64,000 nucleotides of DNA from contig NC_084478.1 of assembly GCF_027409185.1 (NCBI RefSeq), positions 82,195,624-82,259,623 of the forward strand, written 5' to 3'. Origin of the DNA: Cynocephalus volans. Its lineage: Eukaryota > Chordata > Mammalia > Dermoptera > Cynocephalidae. The position numbers and the translations under genes are program-made. The notes beneath the pieces were generated by a model. The model was given only the letters and a program-made list of their open reading frames with translations, had not been told where the DNA came from and searched no databases. Each line of letters opens with the position of its first letter. Position 1 is the stretch's first letter. Of the stretch, positions 1 through 11,801 are shown piece after piece.

Positions 1-370
1 AACTTTTATGCATTAGAAACTTGGTGCCCACTGTGACTGTTAAGAGGGTGGGAAACCCTATTATGGTAATTGAAAGGTGGAGCCTTGAAGAGGTGATTAG
101 ATTGTATGACCGTGCCATAGTGAATGGATTAAAAGTGGTGGTCAGGGGCATGGTTCCGAGGGCTTCAAAAGAAGAGAGAAGAGAGTCTGTCTTTCTCTCT
201 GCTGTCTCTGTTCCCACCGTCTTGCAATGTGAGACCCCTGGGTCACTGTCACCACCACCAGATGGACTTTGGACTTCCCAGCCTCAGAAACTGTAAGCAA
301 TAAATTTTGTTTTTCTTTATATATCACCCAGTCCCAGGTATTTTGTTATAACCAACAGAAACGGACTAAT
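1..370 (+). mobile_element. MaLR-like LTR relic
   Basis: The stretch has the order typical of MaLR (MLT1/MST-like) LTRs: a ggtgattagattgta block, a middle rich in ctctctctgctgtctctg, a block reading ggacttcccagcctcagaaa, then an aataaa signal and a terminal cccagtcccaggtattttgt / acggacta block. It is cut by the window start. The same blocks recur at about 11,680-11,800 and 61,005-61,390. The family name is inferred from appearance only. Confidence 0.5.
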
Positions 371-2944
371 GCCAAAGCTAATTTATAAAATCTGTATACA
401 TACCCCTTGTAAGTCATGTGATTTGCAAATACTTTCTTTTATTCTGTGGCCTATCTTTTTACCTTTTCAATGGTATTATTTGCAGCAAAAAATATACTTC
501 TTAATTTGGATGAAATCTGGTTTTTCTTTTTGTCTTCTTTTGTTGCTTGGGCTTTTGGAGTTACATCTAAGAAAGCATTGCCTAACCTAATCTCATGAAG
601 GTTTTCCGTTAGGCCTCCTTTGAAAAGTTTTGTACTTTCAGCTCTAACATTTAGGCCTGTGACCCATATTGAATTAATTTTTATATATGCAGTGAGATAA
701 GAGTCGGGTCCAATTTTATCATTTTGCATGTGGATATCCAGATGTCCCAACACCATTTGTTGAAAACACTACTCTTTCCCATATGGAATTATATTGCCAC
801 CCTGTTTGAAAATTAATTAACTATAAATGTCAGGGTCTGTTTATGGACTCTCCATTCTGTTCCATTAATCCTTATGACTTTCCTTGTGCCAGACCCACAC
901 TGTCTTGATTGCTGTAGCTTTGTAGTACAATTTGAAATGGGGAAAGTATGAGCCCTCCAACTTTATTCATCTATTCAAGATGGCTTTGGGTATTTTGGGT
1001 CTGGTGAATTCGCATGTCAGTTTCAGGATCAGCTTGTCAATTTCTGCAAAGAAGTCAGCTGGGATTTTGAGGAAGATTTCATGGAATCTATAGATTAGTT
1101 TAGACAGTACGGCCATATGAACAACAGTAAGTCTTCCCGTCAAGGTGCAAGGGATGTCTTTCCATTTCTTTCCTTTTCATAAATTGTGGTAAAACACACA
1201 TAACATCGAATTTAACATTCTAATTGTTTTTAAGTTTATAGCTCTGTGCCATTAAGACATTCACATTGTTGTGCAACCATCACTGCCATTCATCTCCAGA
1301 AGTTTTTCATTTTCTCCAAATGCACTCATTAAACATTAACTCACCATTCCCTACTCCCCGCCAGGCTCTGGCAACTACCATTCCACTTTCTGTTTCTATG
1401 GTTTTGACTAGTCCATATAAGTGGAATCACACAATATTTGTCCTTCTTATTTCACTTAGCACAATGCCTTCAAAGATCATCGATGTTGGATCATGTGTCG
1501 GAATTTCCTTCCCTTTTAAGGCTGAAAAATATGTTCCCTTGTGTGTATTTACCACATTCTGTTTTTATCTGTTCTTCCACCCATGGACATTTGGATTTGC
1601 ATCCACCCGTTGTGAATCGCACTGCGATGAACGTGGGTGTAAAATGGATTTTGGGGTCTCTGCATTCATTTCTTTTGTATAAATGCCTGGAAGTGGAATT
1701 GTTTGATCATATGGTCATCCTGTGTTTAATTTTTTGAGGGAAGGTGAACCTATTTTCCAAAGTGGATGCACCATTTCACATTTTCACCAGCAATGCGTAG
1801 GGGTTCCAATGTCTTCCAGTTTTTTATGTCCTTTAATTTGTTTCAACAATGTTTTGTGGTTTTGAGAGTATAAGTGTTGCACTTTCTGTTAAACTTATTT
1901 TTATGTATTTTATTATTTTTGATGCTATTGCAAGTGGAATTGTTTTCTTAATTTTGTATTCAGTATGCATTTGCTACTGTATGGAAATAGAAATTATTTT
2001 TGTGTATTGATGTTGGATCCTTTTACCTTGCAAAATCATTTTTGAAGGTCTTTTGGTGGATTCCTCAGGATTTTATGATTACAAGATGATGCCATATGTC
2101 TTTTTATTTTTTCTTGATGTTAGTAAACTGAGTGTCCTCACCTTTTTCTTGGTTGATTTAGTCTACAGTTTGTCAATTTTGTAGATTTTTCAGAGTCAGA
2201 TTTTTGTTTCATTGATTTTTCTCTTTTGGTTTGTACTCTTTATTTCATTAATTAATGCTCTGATCATTACTCACTCCTTCCTTCTATTTACGTGAAGCTT
2301 AGTTTGCTCTTTTTTCCATGTGTCATAACGTTGAAGGTAAGTTTATTGATCTGTGATCTTTCTTCTTTTTTAGTATAGGGATTTAGAGCTATAAATTTTT
2401 CTCTGAGCGCTGCTTAACTGCATCCCATAAGTTTTAGTATAGTGTGCCTTCATTTTCTTTCATCCCAAAGTATTTTCTAATTCCTTTTGATTTCTTCTTT
2501 GACCCATTGATTATTTAGGTGATAGTTAATTTTCATATAATTATAAATTTCCCAGTAGTAAGTCTCATTGGTTTCCAACTTTGTTCCATTGTGGTTGGAG
2601 AACCTACTTTATATTGTTTCTATTCTTTTAAGTTTGTTGAGGTTTGTTATAGCCTACCTTATGGGCTATCCTGGAGAACATTTCAGATGTAATTGAGAGG
2701 AATATATATCCTTGTGTGGTTGGGTGAAGTGTTGCATAGGTTTCATTTAGGTTCTTTTGCTTTATAGCTTTTTCAAGTCTAGTATATCTTTGCTGATCTT
2801 CCATTTGGTTTTTCTATCCATTATTGAAAGTGAGGTATTGAAGTCTTCAACTATTATTGTCGAATTGTCGATTCCTTTCCTTATGTCTGTCAGTTTTTAC
2901 TTCAGGTAATTTGGTGCTCCGTTGCGTGGTGTAAATATATTTAT
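371..2944 (-). mobile_element. Old L1 fragments, minus strand
   Basis: Read on the complement, this is decayed L1. 371-1170 resembles the C-terminal part of ORF2. About 1171-1800 resembles an L1 3' UTR (plus-strand text gtggtaaaacacacataaca and ggaatcacacaatatttg), followed by more ORF2 reading leftwards. At least two fragments are joined, because a 3' UTR appears inside ORF2-like sequence. No long frame is open. Confidence 0.7.
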
Positions 2945-3010
2945 TTATTTAATTTCTTTTATTTTGGCAGCTGGCCGGTACAGGGATCAAACCCTGGACC
3001 TTGGTGTTTA
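2945..3010 (-). mobile_element. Truncated tRNA-derived SINE
   Basis: The complement carries a tRNA-like B-box region (gggtttgatccctgtaccgg) preceded by aacaccaaggtcc, as in tRNA-Ile-like heads, and then an A-rich tail. Only the 3' half of the head remains. It interrupts minus-strand L1 sequence and resembles the SINE at 46,432-46,571. Confidence 0.55.
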
Positions 3011-4572
3011 TAGATGGTATATCTTCCTGATAGATTGACATGTTTATTATTTTAGATTGTCCCTCTGTGTCTCTAGTCATATTTGGTGTATTAAACTCTA
3101 TTTTGTCTGATGTTTGTTGTGCCACTCCAGCTATCTTATGGTTCCTATTTTCAGTGTACGTATTTTTCCATGGTTTTACATTCAAACTATTTGTATCTTT
3201 GAATCTAAAGTGTGTCTCTTCTGGACAGCATATACTTCAATCGTGTTATATATGTATATTTATATACATATATATGTATATATAAAGGAGATATTGGCAG
3301 AATATCTAGTGTAGTGCTCAATCTGTTTACATCTAATGTAACTACTGATATGGGAGGATTTATGCCTGCCATTGTTGTATTTTATTTCTCATATTCTTAA
3401 GTTCCTCTATCCTTCCATTGTGGTGTTCTTTTGCATTAAGCAGATATTTTCTCATATGCCCTCTTAATTCCTTTGTTGTTTCATCCTATTTTTGAGTTAT
3501 TTTCTTAATGATTGCCTCACAAATTGCAATTAATATGTTAACTTAAAAGAATCTAGTTTAGACCATTAGAAGGGAGGGGGCGGAGTAAGATGGCAAAGTA
3601 GATCTCTCCAGCAATCATCTAGTTCAGATTAGTATCAACTTAATTTCAATCTTATAAAAAACTTTGACCTTATAAAGCTCCAGACCCTCTGGCTCCTTCG
3701 TGCTATTGTCATCATAAAATTACTTCTTTATATCTTTAAAGCCCATCCAGACAGTTTTACGATTATTGCTTTATGCAATAATTGTCCTTGAAATAAGATA
3801 AAAGAGGAAAAGACTTACAAACAACAAATGCCATGTAGTTAACTTTAGTGGTGTTCTTATTTTTTCATGTGGATTTGAGTGACTGTCTACTGTCTATTTG
3901 AGATTTCCCTTTAATATTTCTTACAGATCAGGTCTGCTAACGATACCTTTTCTCAGTTTTTCTTCATTGGGATGTAGCTCTATTTCACCATCATTTTTGA
4001 AGGATAGTTTCGCTGGATAGAGAATTCTTGGTTAACAGTCTCTTTCTTTCAGCACTTCGAATATAACTTCCACTATCTTCTGTTCAGCTTGGACTCTGAT
4101 AAGAAGTCAGCTGTTAATCTTAACTTGGGATCCCTTGTGTGTGGCGAGCTGCATTTCTCCTGTTGCTTTCAACATTCTCTCACTGTCCTTGATTTTCAGC
4201 AGTTTGACTAAGATGTGTCCAGGTGAAGTTCTCTTTGGAGTTTCTGTGCTTCTCATTTGTGTAGATAAATAATTTTAATCACATTTAGGGATTTGGGGGC
4301 ATCATTTTTAAAAGTATTCTTTTGGCCCTTTCTCTCCTCTTCTTCAGGGACTCTCATTATGCATATGGTGGTGTGCTTGATCATGTCCTACAAGGTCTCT
4401 GATGCTCTGTTCATTTTTCTTCATTTTTTCTCTTTTTTTGCTCTCAGACTGGACAGCCTCCATTGACTTATCTTCCAAGTTTGATGTTCTTTCTCTTGCC
4501 GGTTTCAGTTTCTTTTGACACCCTCTTGTGAATTTTCTATTGTCGTTATCGAACTTTTCAACTCCAGAGCTT
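3011..4572 (-). mobile_element. Old L1 fragment, minus strand
   Basis: Decayed L1 ORF2 and ORF1 text on the complement. The plus strand shows familiar antisense blocks such as tttatgcctgccattgttgt and a stretch around 4000-4200 resembling antisense ORF1. An AT-rich tract (tatatacatatatatg) lies at 3247-3286. The short segment 3575-3640 (gggggcggagtaagatggc) resembles the start of a plus-strand L1 5' UTR but is too short to assign. Confidence 0.6.
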
Positions 4573-4763
4573 CTACTTGGGTCTTTTTATTTTTTTATTT
4601 TTTATTTTTTATTTTATTTTGTCTTTTTCGTGGCCGGCACTCAGCCAGTGAGTGCACTGGCCAGTCCTATATAGGATCCGAACCTATGGTGGGAGCGTCG
4701 CCGCACTCCCAGCGCCGCACTCTCCTGAGTGCGCCATGGGCTCGGCCCTACTTGGGTCTTTTT
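4573..4763 (-). mobile_element. Complete tRNA-derived SINE with 16-bp target-site duplication
   Basis: The element body is 4589-4747. It is flanked by the direct repeat ctacttgggtcttttt at 4573-4588 and 4748-4763. On the complement it starts gggccgagcccatggcgcac, has a B-box ggttcggatcc followed by tatataggac, then a second partial tRNA-like head (ggccagtgcactcactggct), and ends in an A-rich tail after cacgaaaaagac. The head-plus-partial-head structure and the tatatagga linker match the element at 8377-8510. I take it as a lineage-specific SINE of colugo CYN type. Confidence 0.8.
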
Positions 4764-6080
4764 AAAAAGTAATTTCTATCTCTCTGACGATCTTCCCTAT
4801 TTCATGAGATATTGTTCTCATACTTTTGAAAAAAAATCTTTTGACATGGTTTCTTTTAGTTGTTTAAGCCTATTTATAATAGTTGGTTTAAAGTCTTTGT
4901 CTAGTAAGTCCAGTACTTACTACTGGGCTTCCCTGCGTGTGTTCCAGTTTCCCATCGCTTTGCCAGTCTCATAAGTTTTTGTTGAAAAGTGGACATTTTA
5001 AATAATGGAATGTGGCAACTCTGGAATTCAGATTTTCTCTCCTTTCAAGGTTTTGTTTTTGTTGCTTGGTGGTGTTAATCTTGCCATTGTTTGCTTGTTT
5101 AGGGCTTTTTCTGAACTATTTCTTGTAAAGTCTGTATCCTCTGCTGTCTGTGGCCACTGACTTCTCTGCTTGGTTAGCTTAGTGGTCATCTAATGATTGG
5201 ACAGAAATGTCTTTAAATGTCTGGAACTAGAAAAACTCCCAGTCATTGCCATGGAACTCTGTATATGTTGGGCATGCCTTCAACATCTAGCCAGGCAATT
5301 GTCAACTCTTTCTTAACCTTCCCTTCTGATTGCACAGAACCTCAAAATAAACCAGAGCGGAGAGCTTAGGGACTTTTGGGGGCTTTCCAGACCATAATGT
5401 AGTCCTGGGCATGTATCTGGCCTTTTAGATTCCCAGGAATATGTCACAGCTTTTCAAAGGTCCTATAGACATCTCATTACCTAGTTTCTCCTCTTAAGGT
5501 TTTGGGCATCTATTGTTTGCCCCAAGTGTTATCCACTGCCTGAGGCAGCTCTAGTGTTAAATGATTGCCTCCAAATACTTCTGACAAATGCATCCAGGGA
5601 AAAGCATTTCAAATCAAGACAACCATGCAAGTAGGGCCTTCCAGGGAACTGCCAGACAAATCAAGTAATGACAGTTCTCGGGAATGAGGCTTTGCAGGAG
5701 TTCCAAACCTGTTCTGCTCCCCCTGGTGGCTGCCAGGCTCCTGGTTTACACTTTGATTCCAGGCTGTTGGTATTCAAGGCTACCACGGAATTGGATGGAA
5801 GGGCATAGGAACAGGGCTAGTTGAAATGCCACATAGCTCACTGTTCCTACCAAGATTCAGCTTTTTTTCTTGAATAAACACACCTGAGCTGTAGGCAAAT
5901 TTCCACATTTCTGAAAACAGTTATTCTGACCATTTTTGCCAGTTTTCTCATTGTTTTTATGGCAGAGAGAATTTTCAGGGGGCCTTACTTTGCTGTTTTT
6001 GCTGACTTCCTGTGCAACTTCTCCTCGTACTCGTTTATCAGGGTGTTTGTTGCTATGCAGTCTCTGCACTTAGAACTTAC
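4764..6080 (-). mobile_element. Old L1 5' portion, minus strand
   Basis: The minus-strand L1 continues after the SINE. The segment resembles antisense ORF1 and 5' UTR of an old L1: the block gttgaaaagtggacatttta recurs in similar form at about 51,520 in another minus-strand L1. It becomes unrecognisable toward 6080. No gene is seen. Confidence 0.5.
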
Positions 6081-6189
6081 ATATCTCTCAATAAATAATT
6101 TTGTTGGTCACTGACCATGTGAAAGGGACCACAACAGGAGCTCAGGAAGCAAAGATGTATAACATACCATCTTTGATCTCAAAGTTGTT
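6081..6189. other. Short unassigned stretch
   Basis: No feature recognised. It lies between the end of the L1-like sequence and an LTR-like block. Confidence 0.3.
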
Positions 6190-6660
6190 ACTCTCTATTA
6201 GGCCTCATGGCTAGTTTAACATCAGCACAGCCAGGTTAAGCAACTTTCCCGTTTTCCCCCTCCCCATTTCCCTTTTCTGCTCCAGGAACTAAGAGTCCTG
6301 TTCTGGGTAAACATTACCATTATCACCAAGGGAACATCTTGTGGTTTGTGTCCAGCAGGCTTCGGTCTGGAATGCTTTGTACTGAGATAGTGGCTTATCT
6401 AGGGCCTGTGCCCTAACTGACCAGATGTTATTGGGCCTCAAGGCCTGTGTCACCTTGCATACCACTGATTTTGAAATTGCCTGTTACTCTGTCAGAACCC
6501 TCCCTAAAAATCTTATAAACCTCCTGCTTTCCTTGGTTTGGGGGAACTGATCTGGCTCAGTCTCCCCTCCACGTTAGCTGAAATAACGCTTTTGGCTGAA
6601 ATGGCGCTGGCTCGGGTCTCTCTCCCTTCTCCATCTCACCGAACCTAACACTCTCAAGTA
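6190..6660 (+). mobile_element. Possible endogenous retroviral LTR
   Basis: The block looks like a solo LTR of an old endogenous retrovirus. It has a pyrimidine-rich 5' half, a promoter-like cttataaacctcctgctttc, a ggctcagtctcccc segment and a final ctcgggtctctctccc block. No internal viral genes are beside it. Ends and target-site duplication were not resolved, so the call is tentative. Confidence 0.4.
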
Positions 6661-7424
6661 TATTCTATTGAACCGACACATGTAAAACCTACTGATTGCC
6701 AAGCCTGCATCTGGACACCAAATTATACCTTAAGTCAGCAAGATGGGGGCAGGGGTGGAAGGGGAAGGATGTGGATCATTTCTGGCCACAGTGTTTTAAC
6801 TACAACCAAGTCTTTACCTGGATATTTTGCAGCAGCCTTGCTAATATCTCTGGTCAAAGCTACTTTTATCTCCAACCACTTCAGAAAGCTGAGAGCCTCA
6901 AGTGAGTGCAGAGAAAGTGCTGCAGAGATCTCCCATATGAACAATTAGAAACAGAGATTCATTGGAACAAACAGGTTTGGTTTTGAATAATTTCATGGTA
7001 CCAATCTGGGATTTTCTACTAAAATGGCTTGTTTTTATATGGATGCAGCCCACCACCTTGGCAGTTATTGATAGACTTTTAGGTAAAAAGCAGAAGGGAC
7101 CCAAGATATCACTCTTCACACCACAGAATGGAAATATAGCTCCATCCCTCTCCTTTTTAATCAGCCTCTGCCTATCAAAAAATATATATATATCACTTGT
7201 TCGTTGATCAAGGATTCCCATGGTAGCCTAAGACCCAAGTTTACATAGAACATCTATGTCTGTGAAATGCTCTGAACTGCAGGAGATGTCTGCTAACATA
7301 CTCACAGCCAGTTTGTTCCGGGTTTGATTTCTCAAGGCATGCAGGTGTCTTATATAAACATGTCTTGTAAAGATTTCAAGAGCCTTCAAATGACAATATA
7401 AAATTTCAGACCTACACAAATTTT
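6661..7424. other. Unassigned, apparently non-coding
   Basis: Short open frames overlap on both strands around 6700-7220, but none has splice context, a recognisable domain or a compositional coding signal. I see no repeat family here. Confidence 0.4.
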
Positions 7425-7615
7425 GCTTTGAATACAGGTTCTACTGCTTCTTAGCTGTGTAACCTCGGACAGATTACTTAGTCTCTTTCAACCTCAGATA
7501 CCTAATTTGCAAAACTGAGAATAATAATAGGGAGATACGATTGTAGGGCTTAAATATGACAATGTTTTTGTAATGCATTTAATGCACTATCTGACAAATA
7601 GCTAATGCCACAAAA
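7425..7615 (+). repeat. MIR SINE
   Basis: The MIR core is clear: ttcttagctgtgtaacctcg, then gacagattacttagtctctt, then aaaactgagaataataatag and a terminal block on aatgcactatctgacaaata. This is an ancient mammalian tRNA-derived SINE. Confidence 0.8.
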
Positions 7616-7754
7616 CATTAGGTCTAATTCCCATTGATTAACCTCTGAATGCCATAAACACTCAAAGTCTATTATAGTGACCTGAATTAAGAGATTCAGA
7701 ATTCAGTTCCTCACTTGGCCGACAATGAGCTGCACGGATGGACAGTGGCCAGAG

Positions 7755-7811
7755 AGAGGGAGGGAGAGAGAGGGAGAGACAGAGAGAGACAGAGAGACAG
7801 AGAGACAGAGA
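7755..7811 (+). repeat. GA-rich low-complexity tract
   Basis: An imperfect gagaga / gagacagaga run. The complementary strand has an open frame of repeated Ser-Leu here, which is an artefact of the tract. Confidence 0.85.
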
Positions 7812-8358
7812 TCCCCTGTGATCAGAACTCTTGTCTATTATTTCTTTGTGATGCTGGGTGACAACAAAATCAATTCTCCTAAAAATCAATGAATTTACCA
7901 AATGGCAAATCTTCCACATTTACTGAATTTCCTGATTGCCATTTTAATAGCTTTCATGGGAATCTTTATTTTTACTATTATTTATTGTTTTTTATTATTT
8001 TATTAAAGATAAAACATGCATTTCTGATTATTAGCTCAGTAAAGGTGGATGTGCCTTAGGAATTGGAGAAAAAATCCAAAAGTAGAGACTGAAAAAGTCT
8101 CCCTTTATTATTTGTATTATTATTCCAATCTAAAATATGGCCTTGTATCTAAGATGGAATTGTTTTGAATAATCCTGATAGATGTGGGAATGTTTTGAGT
8201 ATCATTTTCTATCCTTTTAAATCATATGCTTTTTTGGTTTTCTTTTGCATTTTTTGAAATGGCTTCGTCAGACAGAATTGCTCACTTTTTGTAAGTGTAA
8301 TTTCTATTCAAAGGCAAATCAATTGAATTCCAAAGATGTGTTTAATTTCAATTATTAT
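7812..8358. other. AT-rich intergenic stretch
   Basis: No gene or repeat family recognised. The sequence is AT-rich with short runs such as attatttattg. Confidence 0.4.
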
Positions 8359-8528
8359 TTCAAATCAAATTATTTTCGGTGCTGGGAGCACGGCAACGCT
8401 CCCGCCACGGGTTCGGATCCTATATAGGACTGGCCGGTGCACTCACTGGCTGAGTGCCGGTCACGAAAAAGACAAAAAAAAGAAAAAGAAAAAGAAAAAA
8501 AAGAAACAGGTTCAAATCAAATTATTTT
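8359..8528 (+). mobile_element. 5'-truncated tRNA-derived SINE with 18-bp target-site duplication
   Basis: The body is 8377-8510, flanked by the direct repeat ttcaaatcaaattatttt at 8359-8376 and 8511-8528. It begins inside the tRNA-like head (cggtgctgggagcacggcaa), keeps the B-box ggttcggatcc, the tatataggac linker and the second partial head ggccggtgcactcactggct, and ends in a gaaaaagaaaaag tail. It is the same family as 4589-4747 in the opposite orientation. Confidence 0.82.
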
Positions 8529-8628
8529 AAGGTGGGTTAAAATTGAATTTGAATTTAATTTTAAATTTGAACACATTCAAAGAATCAAAAATTTAAATTA
8601 AATTTATAAAACTGAAATTAGAATGATC

Positions 8629-9470
8629 ACTTGATCCAACACTTCTGGGTATATATCCAAAAGATGTGAAATCAGTGCGTCAAAGACATATCTGCACTCC
8701 CATGTTTATTGCAGGGTGATTCACGATAGCAAAGGTATGGAATCAACCTACGTGTCCATCAACAAATGAATGAATAAAGAAAACGTGGTGTGTATACACA
8801 ATGGAATTCTATTTGGCCTTAAAAAAGAGGGAAATCCTGTCTTTTGCAACAATGTGGATAAATCTGAGAGACATTATGCTAAGTGAAATAAACCAGGTGC
8901 AGAAAAACAAATACTGTGTGATGTCACTAATATGCAAAATCTAAAAAAATCTAACTCATAGAAGTAGAGAGTAGAATGGTGATTATCGGAGGCTGGAAGT
9001 TGGCGGTGGGGGCAGATGGGGAAGGGAAATATGTTGATCAAAAATTCAAAGTTCCAGTTAGGGCGAATAAGTTTTAGTGATCTATTGCATAGCATTATTA
9101 ACTAATAAAAACGTATCGTATATTTTTAAATTGCTAAAAGAATATATTTTAAATGTTCTCATTACTAAAAATGACAGGTAGGCGAGGTGATGGATATGTT
9201 AATTAGCTTGATTTAATCATTCCACATTGTATACATATACCAAAACATCATATTGTGCCCCATAAATATATAAAATTATTATTTGATTGGACAGGGGCAT
9301 AAAGAATAAGTACAATTTGTAACTATATACATACTAGTAATATTGATTCGATCAACATATGTCAACATTGAACCCCCAAAATATGTATAATCAATTGTAA
9401 TTCAATAAAAAACCTAAAATTGTTATTTGTCAATTAAACGTTTTTAAAATAATAAATATAATAAATTTAT
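8629..9470 (+). mobile_element. L1 3' end, plus strand
   Basis: Recognisable as the end of ORF2 and the 3' UTR of an old L1: cttctgggtatatatccaaa, then ggaatcaacctacgtgtcca, then gcaacaatgtggataaatct, and a 3' UTR with aataagttttagtgatctat. Frames are broken throughout. Confidence 0.75.
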
Positions 9471-10159
9471 AGAGACTGCTGCTTCTGGGAAGATGTAGAC
9501 GTACATTTCCCCATTATTCCCACTAAGTACAACTTAAAATCCTAGACACTGTATATAAAACAAACGTAGGAATTTTCAAAGTGGAGAGAAGAAAGTAGAC
9601 CAACTGAGGACCTCAGAACGACATGGTAGTGAGTTCCCTGGGTATTGTCTTTGTCTGATATGGCCCAGACTTGGGGATAAATAGGCTACAGAAAATGCCA
9701 GTAGGCACAAGCAAAAACCAAAACAAAACAAAAGAAAAACCTAAAAAGCAACAAAACAAAACAAAAAACACAAAAACAAAAATGAAAAAACAAAATGACA
9801 AAAACCCAACCAACAAAAGCCTGCTTTCCCTAGACTAAGGATCACAAAAGGGGAAGCCTAACAAGACAGAAAATGTTTTCACAACACCTGCTCTTCCCCA
9901 GCCAGCCAAACACCACAGAAAAATCTGTGGCTCCGTTGCCACTCAGGCCAGCAAAGGTATAGTGAGAAGCACAGGCTTCCACACTCATTTCCACTGGCAG
10001 AAACAAGAGCCCCCTCATGCTCCCGTGTCAGGGGAGGTTATGTGGAGATCCCAAAATTACACCCCCACCAGACAATAAGGAGGCAACCCTCTCCATCCTT
10101 ACTGGGATGATGTCAGGACTTGCAGTGGTAAGGATGCCACTCAATCCATGGGCTAGAGA
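9471..10159 (+). mobile_element. Probable L1 5' region fragment
   Basis: Begins gagactgctgcttctgggaa and continues with gtacaacttaaaatcctaga, which resembles the 5' part of old L1 families. An A-rich caaaacaaaa block spans about 9715-9810. The L1 3' end follows directly from 10,160, consistent with one internally deleted element. Confidence 0.5.
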
Positions 10160-10924
10160 GAAAGTCTTCCAGATGTAAATTAGTACAGCCATTATGGAAA
10201 ACAGCATGGAGGGTCCTCCAAAAAACAAAAACAAAACTAGAGCTACCATATGGTCCAGCCTTCCCACTTCGGGGCATATATCCAAAGGATATAAAACCAG
10301 TACGTCAAAGAGATAGGTGCACTCCCATGTTTGTTGCAACATTGTTTACAATAGCCAAGATATGGAATCAAACAAAGCATCCATCAACAGATGAATGTCT
10401 AAATAAAATGTGGTGTATACACAGTGGAATACTGTTCAGGGTTTAAAAATTAGAGGAAATTCTGTCATTTGCAGCAACATAGATGAGCCTGGAGGACATT
10501 ACACTAAGTGAAATAAGCCGGGCGCAGAAAGATAAACACTGCATGATCTCACTTATATGTAGAATCTGAAAAAAAGTTCAACTCATACAAGCAGAGTAGA
10601 ATGATGGTTACCAGAGGATGGGGGTTGCGGGGGCAGGGAGATGTTGGTCAAAGGGGACAAAATTTCAGTTAGACAGGAAGAGTAATTTTAAGAGCGTCTA
10701 TTGCACATTATGATGACTATAGTTAATAACAATATATTGCATACTTGAAAATTGCTAAAAGAGTTCATTTTAAGTGTTTTCACCACACACAAAAAATGGT
10801 TAAGTATGTGAGGTAATGCCTAAGTTAATTAGCTTGATTTAGCCATTCCATAATGTATACTTATAACAAAACATATGTTGTATATCATAAAATGTACAAT
10901 TTTTACATGTCAGTTACAAAAAAA
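10160..10924 (+). mobile_element. L1 3' end, plus strand
   Basis: A second copy of an ORF2 end plus 3' UTR: cagccattatggaaaacagc, ctaccatatggtccagcctt, caatagccaagatatggaat, then atagttaataacaatatatt and an A-rich tail near 10,918. It is clearly paralogous to 8629-9290. Confidence 0.75.
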
Positions 10925-11275
10925 AATCATAAAAAAGAGAACTCTTCTAGGACATCAAGAAATGAATTGAACTGAATGGAAATGGCTATAAGACATCTCA
11001 AAATTTGTGGGACAAAGCTAAACCGTTGCTGAAAGGGAAGCTTGTACCATTACGTGCTTCCGTTAGACAAAAGGAAAAGTATCTAAGCAGTACTCTAAGC
11101 TGTCCACCTCAATAAACTAGAAAATGAAGAGAAAAATAAACCCTAGGCAAGCAGAAGGAAGGGAATGTGAAAGGTAAGTACAGTAATCAATGAAATGGAA
11201 AACGGAAAAACAATAGAGAAAGTCAATTAAACAAAAATGTTTTTTTGGAAAACATCAATAAAACTTACCTCTAGC
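10925..11275 (+). mobile_element. L1 ORF2 fragment, plus strand
   Basis: Matches the region between the endonuclease and reverse-transcriptase domains of L1 ORF2: a block equivalent to the trytophan-lysine-alanine region (tgtgggacaaagctaaaccg), then gaagcttgtaccattacgtg, then ctagaaaatgaagagaaaaa. Frames are interrupted. Confidence 0.65.
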
Positions 11276-11660
11276 GAGGCTTGCAAGGTAAACCTATGGT
11301 GATTCGCTACATTTGCACATATTCACTTAATGACTTTAATGACTATATTCGTAAAACTTTTCATATAGTCTAGGAAGCTAAACCCCTATGTTTTCAACAT
11401 GAATCATACAGTGGAAAGAAGAAATAAGAGAAACACCAGATTCCTGATTTGAATTACAACAAAACTCGATTTTTGACCTAACAGCCAGATCTCTGCCTTG
11501 CATCCCAGAAACTAGTTTTTGTAATGTCTTTCATAATTAGTTCAATTTCTTTCCTAAGAGATAAAAAATGATTCCAAAATATCTGTGCCATGAGTTCAAC
11601 TTTTTAATGCTACAAGCATGTCTTTGCAAATTGGAAAGTTCCTAGAGACAAAATGTCTCA
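11276..11660. other. Unassigned non-coding stretch
   Basis: No repeat or gene recognised between the L1 fragment and the LTR relic. Confidence 0.35.
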
Positions 11661-11801
11661 TGGACTCATCTGATGCTAAAAATGAGGTTTTCTTTCTCTC
11701 TGCTCTCTTTGCTTCCACCATCTTGCAATGTGAGGGGTCACTGTCACCACCACCAGATGTGTTCCCTGGACTTTGGACTTCGCAGACTCAGAAACTAGTT
11801 T
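11661..11801 (+). mobile_element. MaLR-like LTR relic, 3' end missing
   Basis: Shares with 1-370 the ordered blocks tgcaatgtgag, ggtcactgtcaccaccacca, ctttggactt and cagaaact, but stops at aaactag where L1-1 begins. The expected continuation (gtaagcaataaa, as at 293-304) does not reappear after the L1 3' end at 18,067. This matters for the history of the L1-1 locus. Confidence 0.5.

Noticed and set aside
6190..6660. A cellular promoter (TATA-like box and C-rich block)
   Set aside because: The overall composition fits an old LTR better, and no exon or open frame with gene character follows.
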